Origin: Bacteroides ovatus
GTDB lineage: Bacteria; Bacteroidota; Bacteroidia; Bacteroidales; Bacteroidaceae
Direction: 5' to 3'
Length of the DNA: 64,000 nt
Assembly (NCBI RefSeq): GCF_001314995.1
Contig: NZ_CP012938.1
Span: 4,960,001 to 5,024,000 of the forward strand
Shown: in pieces, positions 17,982 through 28,100 of the stretch
How the letters are laid out: every line of letters starts with the position of its first letter
How positions within the stretch are numbered: position 1 is the first letter of the stretch
Notes under the pieces: model-generated
What the model was told of the DNA's origin: nothing
What the model saw: only the letters and a program-made list of their open reading frames with translations
Databases searched by the model: none
Translations under genes and position numbers: made by a program

Positions 17982-18416
17982 ATGTCACAATGGATTAGCA
18001 TAGAAGCGGCAGCCGAGAAATACCGACTCGAAAAAGAGTATATCTGGCTCTGGGTGGAAATGAAAAAAATCACAGTGTCTTATGAGAACGATACAGTTTC
18101 CATAGATGATGATAGTATCCAGCAATTCATAAAACGGACTAAGCTGGGAATTACGTCTGAATATATCGATGAGTTAGAGCAACTTTGCATGGAAAAAAAC
18201 AAAACCAGCAGATTGTATGCTTCACTCTTGAATATGCGGGATCAGGAATTAATGGCAATTAGAGGACAAAGTTCGCGACTGGACGGTTTATGGAAAATGG
18301 TGGAGGAACAATACGAAAGACTGCGATCCTTCGAGAAGAATTCTATGTCGGACAACGCTATTTGTAGCAACTGCTGGATCAGAAAGATATGCAGGAGATT
18401 GAAACGAATTCTATAA
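17982..18416 (+). CDS. Small HTH-like / coiled-coil hypothetical protein
   Basis: 144 residues from ATG 17982. The upstream in-frame extension to 17724 is low-complexity and lacks support. The first 50 residues (SQWISIEAAAEKYRLEKEYI, then DDDSIQQFI) look like an excisionase or MerR-type helix-turn-helix module. Residues about 55-115 are strongly helical and coiled-coil-like. The C-terminus is basic and has a CSNCWIRKIC cysteine cluster. I do not recognise a named family. It lies between the array and the right-hand hairpin, so it may be a DNA-binding partner of the VirE-like protein; that is inference from position. Confidence 0.65.
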   Translation: MSQWISIEAAAEKYRLEKEYIWLWVEMKKITVSYENDTVSIDDDSIQQFIKRTKLGITSEYIDELEQLCMEKNKTSRLYASLLNMRDQELMAIRGQSSRLDGLWKMVEEQYERLRSFEKNSMSDNAICSNCWIRKICRRLKRIL

Positions 18417-18446
18417 TTCTGCTGTGAATTTATCTATTAAATAACA

Positions 18447-18483
18447 GGCTGACAATAAAAGTACGATCTTTTTATTGTCAGCC
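18447..18483. terminator. Right 14-bp hairpin, terminator and possible island boundary
   Basis: GGCTGACAATAAAA (18447-18460), a 9-nt loop, then TTTTATTGTCAGCC (18470-18483): the stem is identical to that at 14811-14847. Three more ATTGTCA/TGACAAT words follow within 75 bp, near 18485, 18499 and 18552. It lies between the convergent genes at 17982 and 18593 and can terminate both. Confidence 0.75.
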
Positions 18484-18592
18484 TATTGTCATAGCCTATT
18501 GTCAGGGTGCAATGAGTTGCTAGTCACCGTATTATCCAGCCAAAACTCCTGCTGACAATAAGAACCCTCCAATTTATATGTAAACCTAAAAC

Positions 18593-18793
18593 CTATGAAA
18601 CTTTTCTGTTATTAATTACACGCATGGCCGCAGTATAGTATTCGCAAGGAACAGAAATCAAAATACTGTTTAAACCATTGTCTTTCGTTGACACTTGAAT
18701 ATAAGCTGCATTCAACAAACTCTTTACGCTGGCTACTTCCCAAGGACTACCAGCAAAAACTTTGACTTGAGAAATCTTTCTACTTGTAATCAT
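18593..18793 (-). CDS. DUF2007-type small protein
   Basis: 66 residues. The core VKVFAGSPWEVASVKSLLNAAYIQ matches the DUF2007 pattern in which a short beta strand and a helix precede a hydrophobic strand; the family is annotated as putative signal-transducing but has no firm function. A -7 element TATCTTTG on the minus strand (plus-strand 18827-18834) gives a transcript of its own. It lies outside the paired hairpins, so it may or may not belong to the island. Small genes of this kind often accompany accessory loci in Bacteroides. Confidence 0.7.
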   Translation of the reverse strand: MITSRKISQVKVFAGSPWEVASVKSLLNAAYIQVSTKDNGLNSILISVPCEYYTAAMRVINNRKVS

Positions 18794-18826
18794 GATCTTT
18801 ATAGTGTGTTTTTGTTTTTACTGCGA

Positions 18827-18834
18827 CAAAGATA
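18827..18834 (-). promoter_or_regulatory. -7 element of the DUF2007 gene
   Basis: CAAAGATA on the plus strand reads TATCTTTG (TAnnTTTG) on the minus strand, 34 nt ahead of the start codon. No clear -33 TTTG is seen at the usual distance. Confidence 0.55.
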
Positions 18835-18960
18835 AGAGAGAAAAGCAACATAGAGGTGCAATATTGTTTCATCTATAGTATACAAATGATTCATTGAATC
18901 AGGATTTGTATTAATTGACCAGTTTTTTGCGTTAATAAGAGTTGTTTTCCCTCACATCAT

Positions 18961-20601
18961 TCATTTCTTATTTTGCGTATTTGTTATTGTTTCTACAAGG
19001 CTATTGATATAAACCTCTATATTATCATAGGCAGTACTTAGATTTCTTCCGTTTGCATCATATTTGTTTGGGTTCAATCCGTTGGCGGTTTCCCATTCGT
19101 CAGGCATGCCGTCATTGTCAGAATCAGTAATTTGTGGCAATGATTTTAATGTTGGCCATGCGCTCCAGTCGCTACCAGCTCCGGAAGGCTTTAGGTCTTT
19201 CTGACTATCGATAAGTCCGCCCTTAGGATAATTCTGACTTTTCCAATGGATGATACCTTTGTCGCAATGTTCACAAGGACCGTTCGGGCAGGGGGCATCT
19301 CCTAATCCGTTGTGTTCGTTCTTTCCGATGAATTGTGCCGTTCCTGTGCGTGTCTCTTCAACGATACGAGTATCTATATCATCTCGTTTGAGACTGCAAC
19401 CCGCATATTTCAACACCAGCTCGTAAGCTTTTTGTGCTGTGTGGGTAGTTACCGCATCTACTTCTACCGGAGTATCCCGTTTCAGTTCATCGAGAGAGTG
19501 ACCGGTGTTGTTACGGATACCAGTCCAGTTGTCTTTGTTCACTTTTGCGGCGGATGCTTCTGTCAGTTGGTTTCCTGCCTCGAAGTGATTCCGGCTGATA
19601 TGATACTGTCCCAATACCCCTTTGATCGGTGCAAAATCTCCATCAGAAGAGCTGATGTCGATAGCCATCACACGGTTGGCCACTTTGGCATCCGTAGCGG
19701 GTCCGGGTTTGTAGTAGTTGTCCACAATGTTAATACCCATTGCTGCGCCGCCATAACATCCGTTACCGCTCCAGTTATAAATAACATTATTACGCATATC
19801 AGTACGTTCCTGACCTTGATATTTTACTCCGGAACCGAAACGTGGTGTGCGACTGTCATGGTGTGCCATCAGATTATGATGATAGGAAGCGTTGACTCCT
19901 CCCCAAATACCGCCATATCCATGAGGGCCTTTGGTATGTCCCGATAAGCGGAGACTTTCTGAAATAATACACCATTGCATAGTAAAGTTAGTATTATCAT
20001 AGAATGAAGCACATTCGTCAGTGCTCCAACTGATGGAACAATGGTCAATCATGATATTGTTTTTCTGGCGTCCTCCCAGAGCATCTGCACCGTCGGAAGC
20101 CGAAGAGCCCAGCAAATCCGTATCTCCCATTCGGAAACGCAGGTATCGTAGAATTACATTATCGGCCGATACATTTACTGGAAAGTGAGCCAGGCAGATA
20201 CCGTCTCCGGGAGCTGTCTGGCCGGCTATCGTGACATCACCGTTCCGAATGTCCAGTGTCGATTTTAGATAAATGGTGCCGGATATACAGAAGACAATTA
20301 TACGAGGCTCCTTTTGTTCGATGGCATACCGGAGGGTACCCGGTGCTTTGGAGTCTTCCAGGGATCTGACAATATATACCTTTCCACCTCTTCCTCCTGT
20401 AGTGTTCATTCCTCCTCCTTCAGCTCCGGGAAAGGCATATGCTGTTTCTTCTACTGGTGGAGATACGGAGGGAGAATCCGGTGGAGTCTCCTGTTCTTTA
20501 TTATCTTCATTGACTGAAGATGTGGAACAGGAGGAGAACGATTCTACTTGTGTGGCAAACAGTAGTGCCACGAAAATGAATTTTACCTTGTTGTTTTTCA
20601 T
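18961..20601 (-). CDS. Pectate lyase family 1 (PL1) lipoprotein
   Basis: 546 residues. The signal ends in a lipobox-like SFSSC, followed by a low-complexity Pro/Ser/Glu spacer typical of surface lipoproteins. The catalytic domain (about 55-400) is a right-handed beta-helix with PL1 features: FPGAEGGG at the start, RYLRFRMGD, IDHCSISWSTDE, and AHHDSRTPRFG where the second Arg would be the catalytic base. A Ca-binding DSDNDGMPDEWE segment sits near the C-terminus (about 505). It cleaves homogalacturonan by beta-elimination. It is transcribed away from the CE8 gene at 20884 across a shared 282-bp control region, so the two are likely co-induced. Family confident; endo or exo mode not readable. 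Confidence 0.92.
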   Translation of the reverse strand: MKNNKVKFIFVALLFATQVESFSSCSTSSVNEDNKEQETPPDSPSVSPPVEETAYAFPGAEGGGMNTTGGRGGKVYIVRSLEDSKAPGTLRYAIEQKEPRIIVFCISGTIYLKSTLDIRNGDVTIAGQTAPGDGICLAHFPVNVSADNVILRYLRFRMGDTDLLGSSASDGADALGGRQKNNIMIDHCSISWSTDECASFYDNTNFTMQWCIISESLRLSGHTKGPHGYGGIWGGVNASYHHNLMAHHDSRTPRFGSGVKYQGQERTDMRNNVIYNWSGNGCYGGAAMGINIVDNYYKPGPATDAKVANRVMAIDISSSDGDFAPIKGVLGQYHISRNHFEAGNQLTEASAAKVNKDNWTGIRNNTGHSLDELKRDTPVEVDAVTTHTAQKAYELVLKYAGCSLKRDDIDTRIVEETRTGTAQFIGKNEHNGLGDAPCPNGPCEHCDKGIIHWKSQNYPKGGLIDSQKDLKPSGAGSDWSAWPTLKSLPQITDSDNDGMPDEWETANGLNPNKYDANGRNLSTAYDNIEVYINSLVETITNTQNKK

Positions 20602-20646
20602 ATCTTACCTGATTTTTTATAAAATGTGATGATAGTGATACTGATA

Positions 20647-20654
20647 CAAATGTA
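20647..20654 (-). promoter_or_regulatory. -7 element of the PL1 gene
   Basis: Plus-strand CAAATGTA reads TACATTTG (TAnnTTTG) on the minus strand, 46 nt upstream of the PL1 start codon, within the divergent control region. Confidence 0.5.
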
Positions 20655-20710
20655 AGTGGATAGAATTTGATAGACAACTGGTTGCATAGATAGTGCACCA
20701 GATTGCACAA

Positions 20711-20802
20711 AAAGTCCGCAACTTTTGAATGATATTAAAAAAGTCCACGCAAACAAACAAATAGTGAGAAAGTATTCATGTTGTTCCGTATACTTTTGTA
20801 AC
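20711..20802 (+). promoter_or_regulatory. HTCS-type operator and promoter of the CE8-GH95 unit
   Basis: AAGTCCACGC (20741-20750) is preceded by a related half-site AAGTCCGCAA (20712-20721) and followed 20 bp from its start by ATAGTGAG. The -7 TACTTTTG (20791-20798) continues as ACTTTTGTAAC starting at 20792, exactly 51 bp after the operator. The same word and the same 51-bp spacing recur at 25021-25082 before SusC, which argues for a common activator, most simply the HTCS at 33519. Confidence 0.65.
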
Positions 20803-20883
20803 GTGAAATAGTAACTGCTCAAGGCAGGACGACCAAATAATAATGGAATAAGAATCTATCATTAAGAATATAACAAATAATTT

Positions 20884-22503
20884 ATGAAAGCACATTTATT
20901 TTCAAAGATGTCCCAAGGACTATTGTTGTTATCAGCTTTGCTGGCAACAAGTTGCAAGGAAAGTAGCAATAACTTTTTTGTTCCCGACCATGAAGCCCCT
21001 TCTTTGGTGTCTGTAACTCCTGCAAATGGTGAAACGGCCGAAGAAAACAATACGATTCTGCTTACTTTTAACGAGTATGTGAAAGCGGGAGAAGGGAAAG
21101 CGAATTTTAATGGCGAGGAAGTGGAGTTGACTTTCAAAGGTAAAACAGCGTCTTACGCTTATACTGCTTTGGACTATAATCAGGCCTGTCAGTTCAGCCT
21201 CCCCAAAGGTGCAGTCATAGACTTTCAGGGAAATGTATTCGAAGGTGTTAGTATTCAGTTTACAATCAGAGAACGTCCTCAACCGGAAGCACGCATATTT
21301 GATGCGGTGGTCAGTCCTGACGGAAAAGGAAACTATACCAGTATACAGAAAGCAATAGATAATGTCCCCTCGAAAAGAACAGAACCTTGGCTTATTTTCG
21401 TGGCGAACGGAACGTATGAAGAACAAATAATCATTCCTGAAGACAAACCGTATATTCATCTCATCGGACAGGATGTGGATAAGACAATTGTCAAGTTACG
21501 AATTAACAGCTCAACCGAAGCCAGTGCGACTGATCCGGATGTGTGGAAGTACTCTTATAAGAACTTAGGAAAAACGGAAGCCGCTATGGTATCAGTGAAG
21601 GCTACGGATTTTTACGCAGAGAATATATCTTTTGTAAACGGATATGGCAAAGAATTACAGAAAGGCCCTATGGCATTGGCAATGTATACCCAGAATGACC
21701 GCAACTCATTCAATAATTGCAAATTCCTCTCGTACCAAGACACCTGGCAGACCGGGCCTAAATCGGATAACGGCAGACTGTATGCACAGAATTGCTGGAT
21801 TGAAGGAGCCGTTGATTACTTCTATGGAAACGGGAATTGCTTTCTCGAACATTGCACCTTTTATAATATGAGGGATGGCGCAATTATTGTTGCTCCTTCT
21901 CATAAAGTAGGAACACGTTGGGGATATGTGTTGAATAATTGCATTGTGGATGGAAATGAATTGGCTGATACAGAAAGTGTCAAGTTGGGGCGTCCCTGGC
22001 ACAATTCTCCGATAGCTGTATATCTCAATACGATTTTTAATATAAAGATAGCTCCGGAAGGATGGACGGATATGGGAGCTATTCCTCAAATGTTTGCTGA
22101 ATATAACAGTAAAGATAAGGAGGGGAATACTGTAGATTTAAGTCAGCGTAAAACGCAATATACCTATCAGGATGAACAAGAGAATCCGGTGACAGGCATT
22201 TGTCAGGCTGTCCTTACGGCAGGTGAAGCAGCTCGGTATACGTATGAAAACGTTGTTCGTGAGGGCGATAATTGGGACCCGAAGAAATATATGGAACAAA
22301 TATCCGCACCGGAAAATCTGAAAAGAGAAAACGGAATATTAAGTTGGGATGCTTCAAAATATGCAATTTGTTATTTGGTAATTGCGAACGATGAAACTGT
22401 ACAAATAACCAAGGAAACGTCTTGTAATGTTGAGGAAGGAAAGACATATCAGGTGAAGGCCGTTAGTGAGTATGGGTCTTTGAGTGAACCTTCAAAAGAG
22501 TGA
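20884..22503 (+). CDS. Pectin methylesterase (CE8) lipoprotein with N-terminal Ig-like domain
   Basis: 539 residues. Lipoprotein signal (LLSALLATSC). Residues about 35-125 form a Big_5/SbsA-type Ig-like domain (SVTPANGETAEENNTILLTF). The CE8 beta-helix follows (about 140-440): GNYTSIQKAIDNVP, GPMALAMY, the SYQDTW block with the catalytic-site Asp, IEGAVDYFYG with the second Asp, and LGRPWH with the conserved Arg/Trp. A small fibronectin-like tail (about 465-539) ends the protein. It removes methyl esters from homogalacturonan so that PL1 and GH28 can act. It starts the operon running into GH95, 21 nt away. Confidence 0.93.
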   Translation: MKAHLFSKMSQGLLLLSALLATSCKESSNNFFVPDHEAPSLVSVTPANGETAEENNTILLTFNEYVKAGEGKANFNGEEVELTFKGKTASYAYTALDYNQACQFSLPKGAVIDFQGNVFEGVSIQFTIRERPQPEARIFDAVVSPDGKGNYTSIQKAIDNVPSKRTEPWLIFVANGTYEEQIIIPEDKPYIHLIGQDVDKTIVKLRINSSTEASATDPDVWKYSYKNLGKTEAAMVSVKATDFYAENISFVNGYGKELQKGPMALAMYTQNDRNSFNNCKFLSYQDTWQTGPKSDNGRLYAQNCWIEGAVDYFYGNGNCFLEHCTFYNMRDGAIIVAPSHKVGTRWGYVLNNCIVDGNELADTESVKLGRPWHNSPIAVYLNTIFNIKIAPEGWTDMGAIPQMFAEYNSKDKEGNTVDLSQRKTQYTYQDEQENPVTGICQAVLTAGEAARYTYENVVREGDNWDPKKYMEQISAPENLKRENGILSWDASKYAICYLVIANDETVQITKETSCNVEEGKTYQVKAVSEYGSLSEPSKE

Positions 22504-22524
22504 TGACAATTAAAACTTTAAAAT

Positions 22525-25005
22525 ATGAAAATGATAAGTAAAGTATTCAGTTGTATGTTGGCTTTTTCTTCTCTGTTGGGGAATGTGGAAGGACAAAACA
22601 TCTATAGAATATGGTATGACAAACCCGCTTCTTATTGGGAAGAAGCACTCCCGGTTGGTAATGGACGGATTGCAGCAATGGTGTTCGGTGACCCTCAACT
22701 GGAACAAATACAGTTGAACGAAGAAACAGTGTCGGCGGGCTCTCCTTACCAGAACTATAATGAAGAAGCAAAAACGGCTTTGCCGGAAATGCGCCGGTTG
22801 ATTTTTGAAGGAAAGTACGAAGAAGCGCAGAACATGGCGGCAACGAAGATTCTTTCACAAGTGGGGAATGAAATGCCTTACCAGACAGTGGGTCGTCTGA
22901 ATATTCGTTATCAAGATCACAAAAAGGTAAATAATTACTATCGTGATCTGGATATAAGCAATGCAGTAGCTGTGACTCGCTACGAAGTAGACGGAGTGGA
23001 ATTTACCGAAGAAACATTTGCATCATTTACCGATCAACTGGTTATCAGGCATATCAAAGCATCCAAACCGGGAACAATCAATTGCGAACTGTTTTTTAAT
23101 ACCCCGATGAGAGATCCGAAACGTAGTATTTATGGAAAGAAAGGTTTGCGGCTGGAAGGTATTACGCATGGCAGCCGTTATTTTCCGGGTAAAGTGCACT
23201 ATTGTGCCGATTTGGATGTGAAACATAAAGGTGGGAAAGTGATAACTGCCAATGACACGTTGCTTAGCGTTCAAGGAGCCAGTGAACTTACATTGTATAT
23301 CTCGATGGCGACTAACTTTGTCAACTATAAAGATATATCGGGCGATCCGTATCAACGGAATAAAGCTTATTTGAAAAATGCAGCGAAAGATTATAGTAAA
23401 GCGAAAGCCGCTCATATTGCTGCTTATCAGAAACAATTCAATCGTGTAACTTTGGATTTGGGTGAAACTTCCCAAGCCAATAAGCCGATGGATGTACGTA
23501 TCAAGGAATTTTCTTCATCCTATGATCCGGCATTGATAGCATTGTATTTCCAGTATGGACGTTACTTATTGATTTCATCTTCACAGCCCGGATGCCAGCC
23601 CGCCAACTTGCAGGGCAAATGGAATCATAACCCGGGACCTCCCTGGAGCTGCAATTATACAACGAATATTAATGCTGAAATGAATTACTGGCCGGCGGAA
23701 ATCACCAACTTGGCCGAACTTCATAAACCATTCATCCAGATGGTACGTGAATTGAGCGAGAATGGGCGTGAAGCTGCCAGTCGAATGTATGGTTGTCGTG
23801 GCTGGGTGTTGCATCATAATACGGATTTGTGGCGTATGACGGGTGCGGTGGACCGTCCTTATTGTGGGACATGGCCTGTGGCTAATGCATGGCTTTGCCA
23901 GCATTTATGGGACCGTTATTTGTTTTCCGGTGATAAGAAGTATTTGGAGGAAGTATATCCGATGATGAAAAGTGCTTCGGAATTCTTTGTCGACTTTCTG
24001 GTACGCGACCCGAACACGGGTTATCTGGTTGTCACTCCTTCCAACTCACCCGAGAATTCTCCGCGCTGGATAAAGAAGAAAAGTAATCTTTTTGCAGGAA
24101 TCACGATGGATAATCAGTTGGTTTTTGATTTATTTTCAAATACATGCGAAGCTGCCAAAGTGCTGAACGCAGATACTGATTTTTGTGATACATTGAAGAA
24201 TATGCGCCGGCAGTTGCCTCCGATGCAGGTAGGGCAGTACGGACAATTGCAGGAATGGTTTGAAGACTGGGATCATCCTAATGATCGTCACCGGCACATC
24301 TCTCATCTTTGGGGGCTATATCCCGGTTATCAGATTTCTCCTTATCGTTCTCCGGTACTCTTTGAAGCGGCAAAAAACACATTGATACAACGGGGAGATC
24401 CTTCTACCGGTTGGTCAATGGGATGGAAAGTTTGTTTCTGGGCCCGTATGCTTGACGGGGATCATGCTTATCAGTTGATAAAGAATCAGCTGACTTATGT
24501 CAGCCCTGAAATACAAAAAGGACAGGGAGGCGGAACGTATCCTAATTTATTCGACGCGCATCCACCTTTCCAAATAGATGGTAACTTCGGTTGCACGGCT
24601 GGTATTGCCGAAATGCTGGTGCAAAGTCATGATGGTGCGATTCATCTGTTGCCTTCATTGCCTTCGGAATGGAAGAGCGGGACAGTGAAAGGGTTGCGTG
24701 CCCGGGGAGGTTTTTTGATTGATGAATTGACTTGGAAGGACGGTAAGCTGGTAAAAGCTGTGTTACGTTCGGAAACCGGAGGCAATCTGCGCCTGCGCTC
24801 TTACTGGAAATTGGCTGCTGAAGGAGCATTGTTGAAACAGAAGAAGGAAGAGGAAGCGAATCCGAACGCATTATTTAAAGTACAGCAAATCTCACGCCCG
24901 ATGATTAGTGAAAAAGCGCCTTTAAAAGGAGTGGCATTACGTGATACTTATTTGTATGATGTGGATACACGCGAAGGAGAGGTGATTATTGTTACAGTAA
25001 AATAA
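22525..25005 (+). CDS. GH95-family glycosidase (alpha-L-fucosidase / alpha-L-galactosidase)
   Basis: 826 residues with a signal peptide ending near GNVEGQ. The N-terminal beta-sandwich begins with [21 protein letters not shown], a GH95 hallmark; the (alpha/alpha)6 barrel carries [12 protein letters not shown] (the Asn pair), [20 protein letters not shown] (proposed acid Glu) and [16 protein letters not shown] (proposed Asp). By analogy with bifidobacterial AfcA the enzyme inverts and cuts terminal alpha-1,2-linked L-fucose; some pectin-locus members prefer L-galactose. Its presence in a homogalacturonan PUL suggests decorated pectin or xyloglucan-like side chains. Substrate is not readable from sequence. 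Confidence 0.9.
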   Translation: MKMISKVFSCMLAFSSLLGNVEGQNIYRIWYDKPASYWEEALPVGNGRIAAMVFGDPQLEQIQLNEETVSAGSPYQNYNEEAKTALPEMRRLIFEGKYEEAQNMAATKILSQVGNEMPYQTVGRLNIRYQDHKKVNNYYRDLDISNAVAVTRYEVDGVEFTEETFASFTDQLVIRHIKASKPGTINCELFFNTPMRDPKRSIYGKKGLRLEGITHGSRYFPGKVHYCADLDVKHKGGKVITANDTLLSVQGASELTLYISMATNFVNYKDISGDPYQRNKAYLKNAAKDYSKAKAAHIAAYQKQFNRVTLDLGETSQANKPMDVRIKEFSSSYDPALIALYFQYGRYLLISSSQPGCQPANLQGKWNHNPGPPWSCNYTTNINAEMNYWPAEITNLAELHKPFIQMVRELSENGREAASRMYGCRGWVLHHNTDLWRMTGAVDRPYCGTWPVANAWLCQHLWDRYLFSGDKKYLEEVYPMMKSASEFFVDFLVRDPNTGYLVVTPSNSPENSPRWIKKKSNLFAGITMDNQLVFDLFSNTCEAAKVLNADTDFCDTLKNMRRQLPPMQVGQYGQLQEWFEDWDHPNDRHRHISHLWGLYPGYQISPYRSPVLFEAAKNTLIQRGDPSTGWSMGWKVCFWARMLDGDHAYQLIKNQLTYVSPEIQKGQGGGTYPNLFDAHPPFQIDGNFGCTAGIAEMLVQSHDGAIHLLPSLPSEWKSGTVKGLRARGGFLIDELTWKDGKLVKAVLRSETGGNLRLRSYWKLAAEGALLKQKKEEEANPNALFKVQQISRPMISEKAPLKGVALRDTYLYDVDTREGEVIIVTVK

Positions 25006-25020
25006 GACATTCTATATAAA

Positions 25021-25082
25021 AAGTCCACGCTTTTGCATAAATAATGAGTGGAAAACAGATGTAAAAGTGTGACTTTTGTAAC
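25021..25082 (+). promoter_or_regulatory. HTCS-type operator and promoter of the SusC operon
   Basis: AAGTCCACGC (25021-25030) runs into TTTTGCATA (25031-25039) and ATAATGAG (25041-25048). ACTTTTGTAAC starts at 25072, the same 51-bp spacing as at 20741. The -7 is GACTTTTG, one base off consensus, as expected for an activator-dependent promoter. CACGCTTTTGCATA (25026-25039) is repeated exactly at 37981-37994. Confidence 0.65.
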
Positions 25083-25116
25083 ATCAAAAATGAAACAAAT
25101 TAATCAAGATAATACT

Positions 25117-28100
25117 ATGGATGTACAAAGACATTTATTTTTGAGAAGATGCTTTGCGTATATATGTTGCTTGCTCTTGTGCTTTATAACGGCGACAACA
25201 GTATATGCACAGAAGGTATCTGTGAAAGGAACGGTGGTGGATACCAACGGCGATGCTATTATTGGTGCTAGTGTGAAGGTGTTGAAAAAGTCCTCCGTCG
25301 GTACAATTACCGACTTGGATGGAAATTTCACTTTGTCTGTTCCCGAAGATGCAACAAAGTTGGAAATTAGTTTTGTAGGAATGAAATCAGTTGTTGCGAC
25401 TGTGAAACCGGGCAAACATCTGAAAGTTGTGTTGGAAGAAGACAATCAGACTTTGGACGAAGTGGTAGTGGTAGGATACGGAACCTCACGTCGCGGAGAT
25501 TTGACCGGTGCGATTTCTTCAGTGAGTGAGAAGGTTTTGAAGGATATTCCGATAACTTCTGCGGCTGCGGCTATTACAGGAAAACTGGCAGGTGTGAATG
25601 TAGTGGCTACTGATGGATCGCCCGATGCAACAATCCAGATTACAGTGCGTGGCGGTGGTTCTATTACCCAGGACAATTCACCGTTATATATTGTTGACGG
25701 TTTTCAGGTGAGTAATATCAATGATATTCCTCCCGGTGATATTCAGAGCATTGATGTTTTGAAAGATGCTTCTTCTACCGCCATTTATGGAGCTAAAGGT
25801 GCGAACGGCGTTATTCTTGTTACTACAAAAAGCGGTAAGGCGGGAAAAACAGAAGTCTCATTCAATGCTCACTGGGGTGTCAGTAATGTGTATAATCTGA
25901 CGGGGGTACTTTCACCTTACGAATACTACTGTTTTCAGAAAGAGCTTGATCCGGGCACCTCTCTGACCAGTAGCATTAATTCGATGTATGGACGTTGGGA
26001 CGACCGCAATATTTATCGTTCGGTAGAAGGCACGAACTGGCAGGATAAAGTATATGGAAACACCGGATTCAAACAAAGCTATAACGTTGGTATAACAGGA
26101 GGAACGGATGCTACATTGCGTTATAATTTGAGTTATACGCGGGATGATGAGAAGTACATTATGCTCAACTCCAATTATGTGAGGGATAACTTGAGTGTGA
26201 AGATGGATAAAAAGTTGAGTAACAAATTGAAGTTTGAGTTTTCCAGCCGTTTGACTAGAATGGTGATTGACGGTGCGGGTACCAATGGAGGTAAATTGAG
26301 AGATGCCGTTCTTTTCTCGCCAATCAACAGCCTTGCAAGTATAGATGCGGGAGATGCTTTGGGGGGTGAAATTGATTACTCGGATGATGCATTGTTATCA
26401 TCATTGAATGATCCTGTATATAATACGGTGAATGAGTATAAGAAGCAAAACCAGTTTTCTATGACTTATAATGCCGGCTTTAACTGGGAAATTGTTAAAG
26501 GATTGACTTATCAGCTGAAAGGTAGTTACGCATATACTTATAATTATACCGATAATGTCTGGCTAAAGAAAACCGGAGAGTCGAGTTCCAACGCTGGTCA
26601 GCCCGTAGCCAAACGTACGGATGAGAAAGGTGCACGATGGAACTTGCAGAACATATTGAGTTACCGGTTCTCTCTGAAAAAGAATCACCGCCTTGATCTG
26701 ATGGCCGGACATGAAATGGTGAGTAATTACAGAAATCAGATGATTGCCTCATCCAAATATTATCCTATGGATTTTACGGCGAGCGAAGTGTTGGCTATGT
26801 GGAACTATGGAGAATCCCAACCAACGTATACCACTCTTGGTGAACCTTCCCGTACGGCATCTTACTTCGGTCGTTTAAACTATGCTTTCAAAGACCGGTA
26901 CATGTTCACTTTTACAGCCCGTGCCGACGGAACGAATGTGTTCGCTCCTGAAAACCGTTGGGGATTTTTCCCGGGTATGGCATTGGCATGGCGCATTTCC
27001 CAGGAAAAATTTATGAAGCAGACGGAAGACTGGCTGGATAATCTGAAACTTCGTGTGAGTTACGGGTCAGTTGGTAATGCGCGTGTCAATTCATACTGGA
27101 GACAGGATTATAAAATGGAATCTTCTGCCAATAGGCAATATTATCTGAATGAAACAGTACAGAGTGCCCTGAAATTGCAGAACACCTTGCGGAACGAGAA
27201 TCTGACTTGGGAGACGAAGTTATCCTCTAATGTGGGAATAGATGCCAGCCTCTTTAATAGCCGTTTGAATGTGACGGTTGACTTCTATAATGATATAACG
27301 AAAGATTTAATCTTACGCATGGATCTTCCTTCAAATTCGGGATATGAATATCAGTATCAGAATGTAGGCCGCAGTACGAACAGGGGAGTTGAACTTACGC
27401 TTAGCGGAACGATTATCAATAGTAAAGATTTCTATCTGGGCGCTAACTTCAATATATCATTCAATAAAAATATAGTGAATAAACTGGATGGAACGGCAAC
27501 CGTATTGAGTGCGCAATCCAACTGGCGACCGGATATCGGCTCTGATGATTTTCGTGCTATTGTAGGTCAGGCGGTAGGACAGATTTATGGTTTCGAAGTA
27601 GAGGGCTTTTATTCTGTAGACGACTTTACGTTTGATGAGAATACGAAAAAATGGATACTGAATGAAGGGGTAGTAGACGACAGGGCTTTGTTCTCTAATG
27701 ACCTGCCTAACTTTGGTCCTGGCTTTATCAAACTGAAGGATCAGAATAATGACGGTGTGATCGATGCGGATAATGACCGTAAAGTGATCGGTAGTGTACA
27801 GCCAAAGCATATTGGCGGATTCGGGCTGAATGCTGCATGGAGAGGGTTTGACTTTGCGGCAATGTTCAACTGGTCATATGGCAATAAAGTATATAATGCC
27901 AATAAGATTATGGCATCCACTCATACGAATCGTAAATATAATAATATCAGAGATTTTATGAGTTTGGAAAACCGTTGGTCGATTATTGATCCGGAAACGG
28001 GTGCCAATGTAATGTATGGTAATGACGCCAATCCGGAACGCTTTGTTGAAATCAATTCCAAAGCCTCTATCTGGATGCCTATGATGGGACGTACGCTTGT

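Noticed and set aside
19312..19947. 211-residue plus-strand frame
   Set aside because: Antisense shadow of the PL1 gene; rich in Cys, Val and Ile without any domain pattern.
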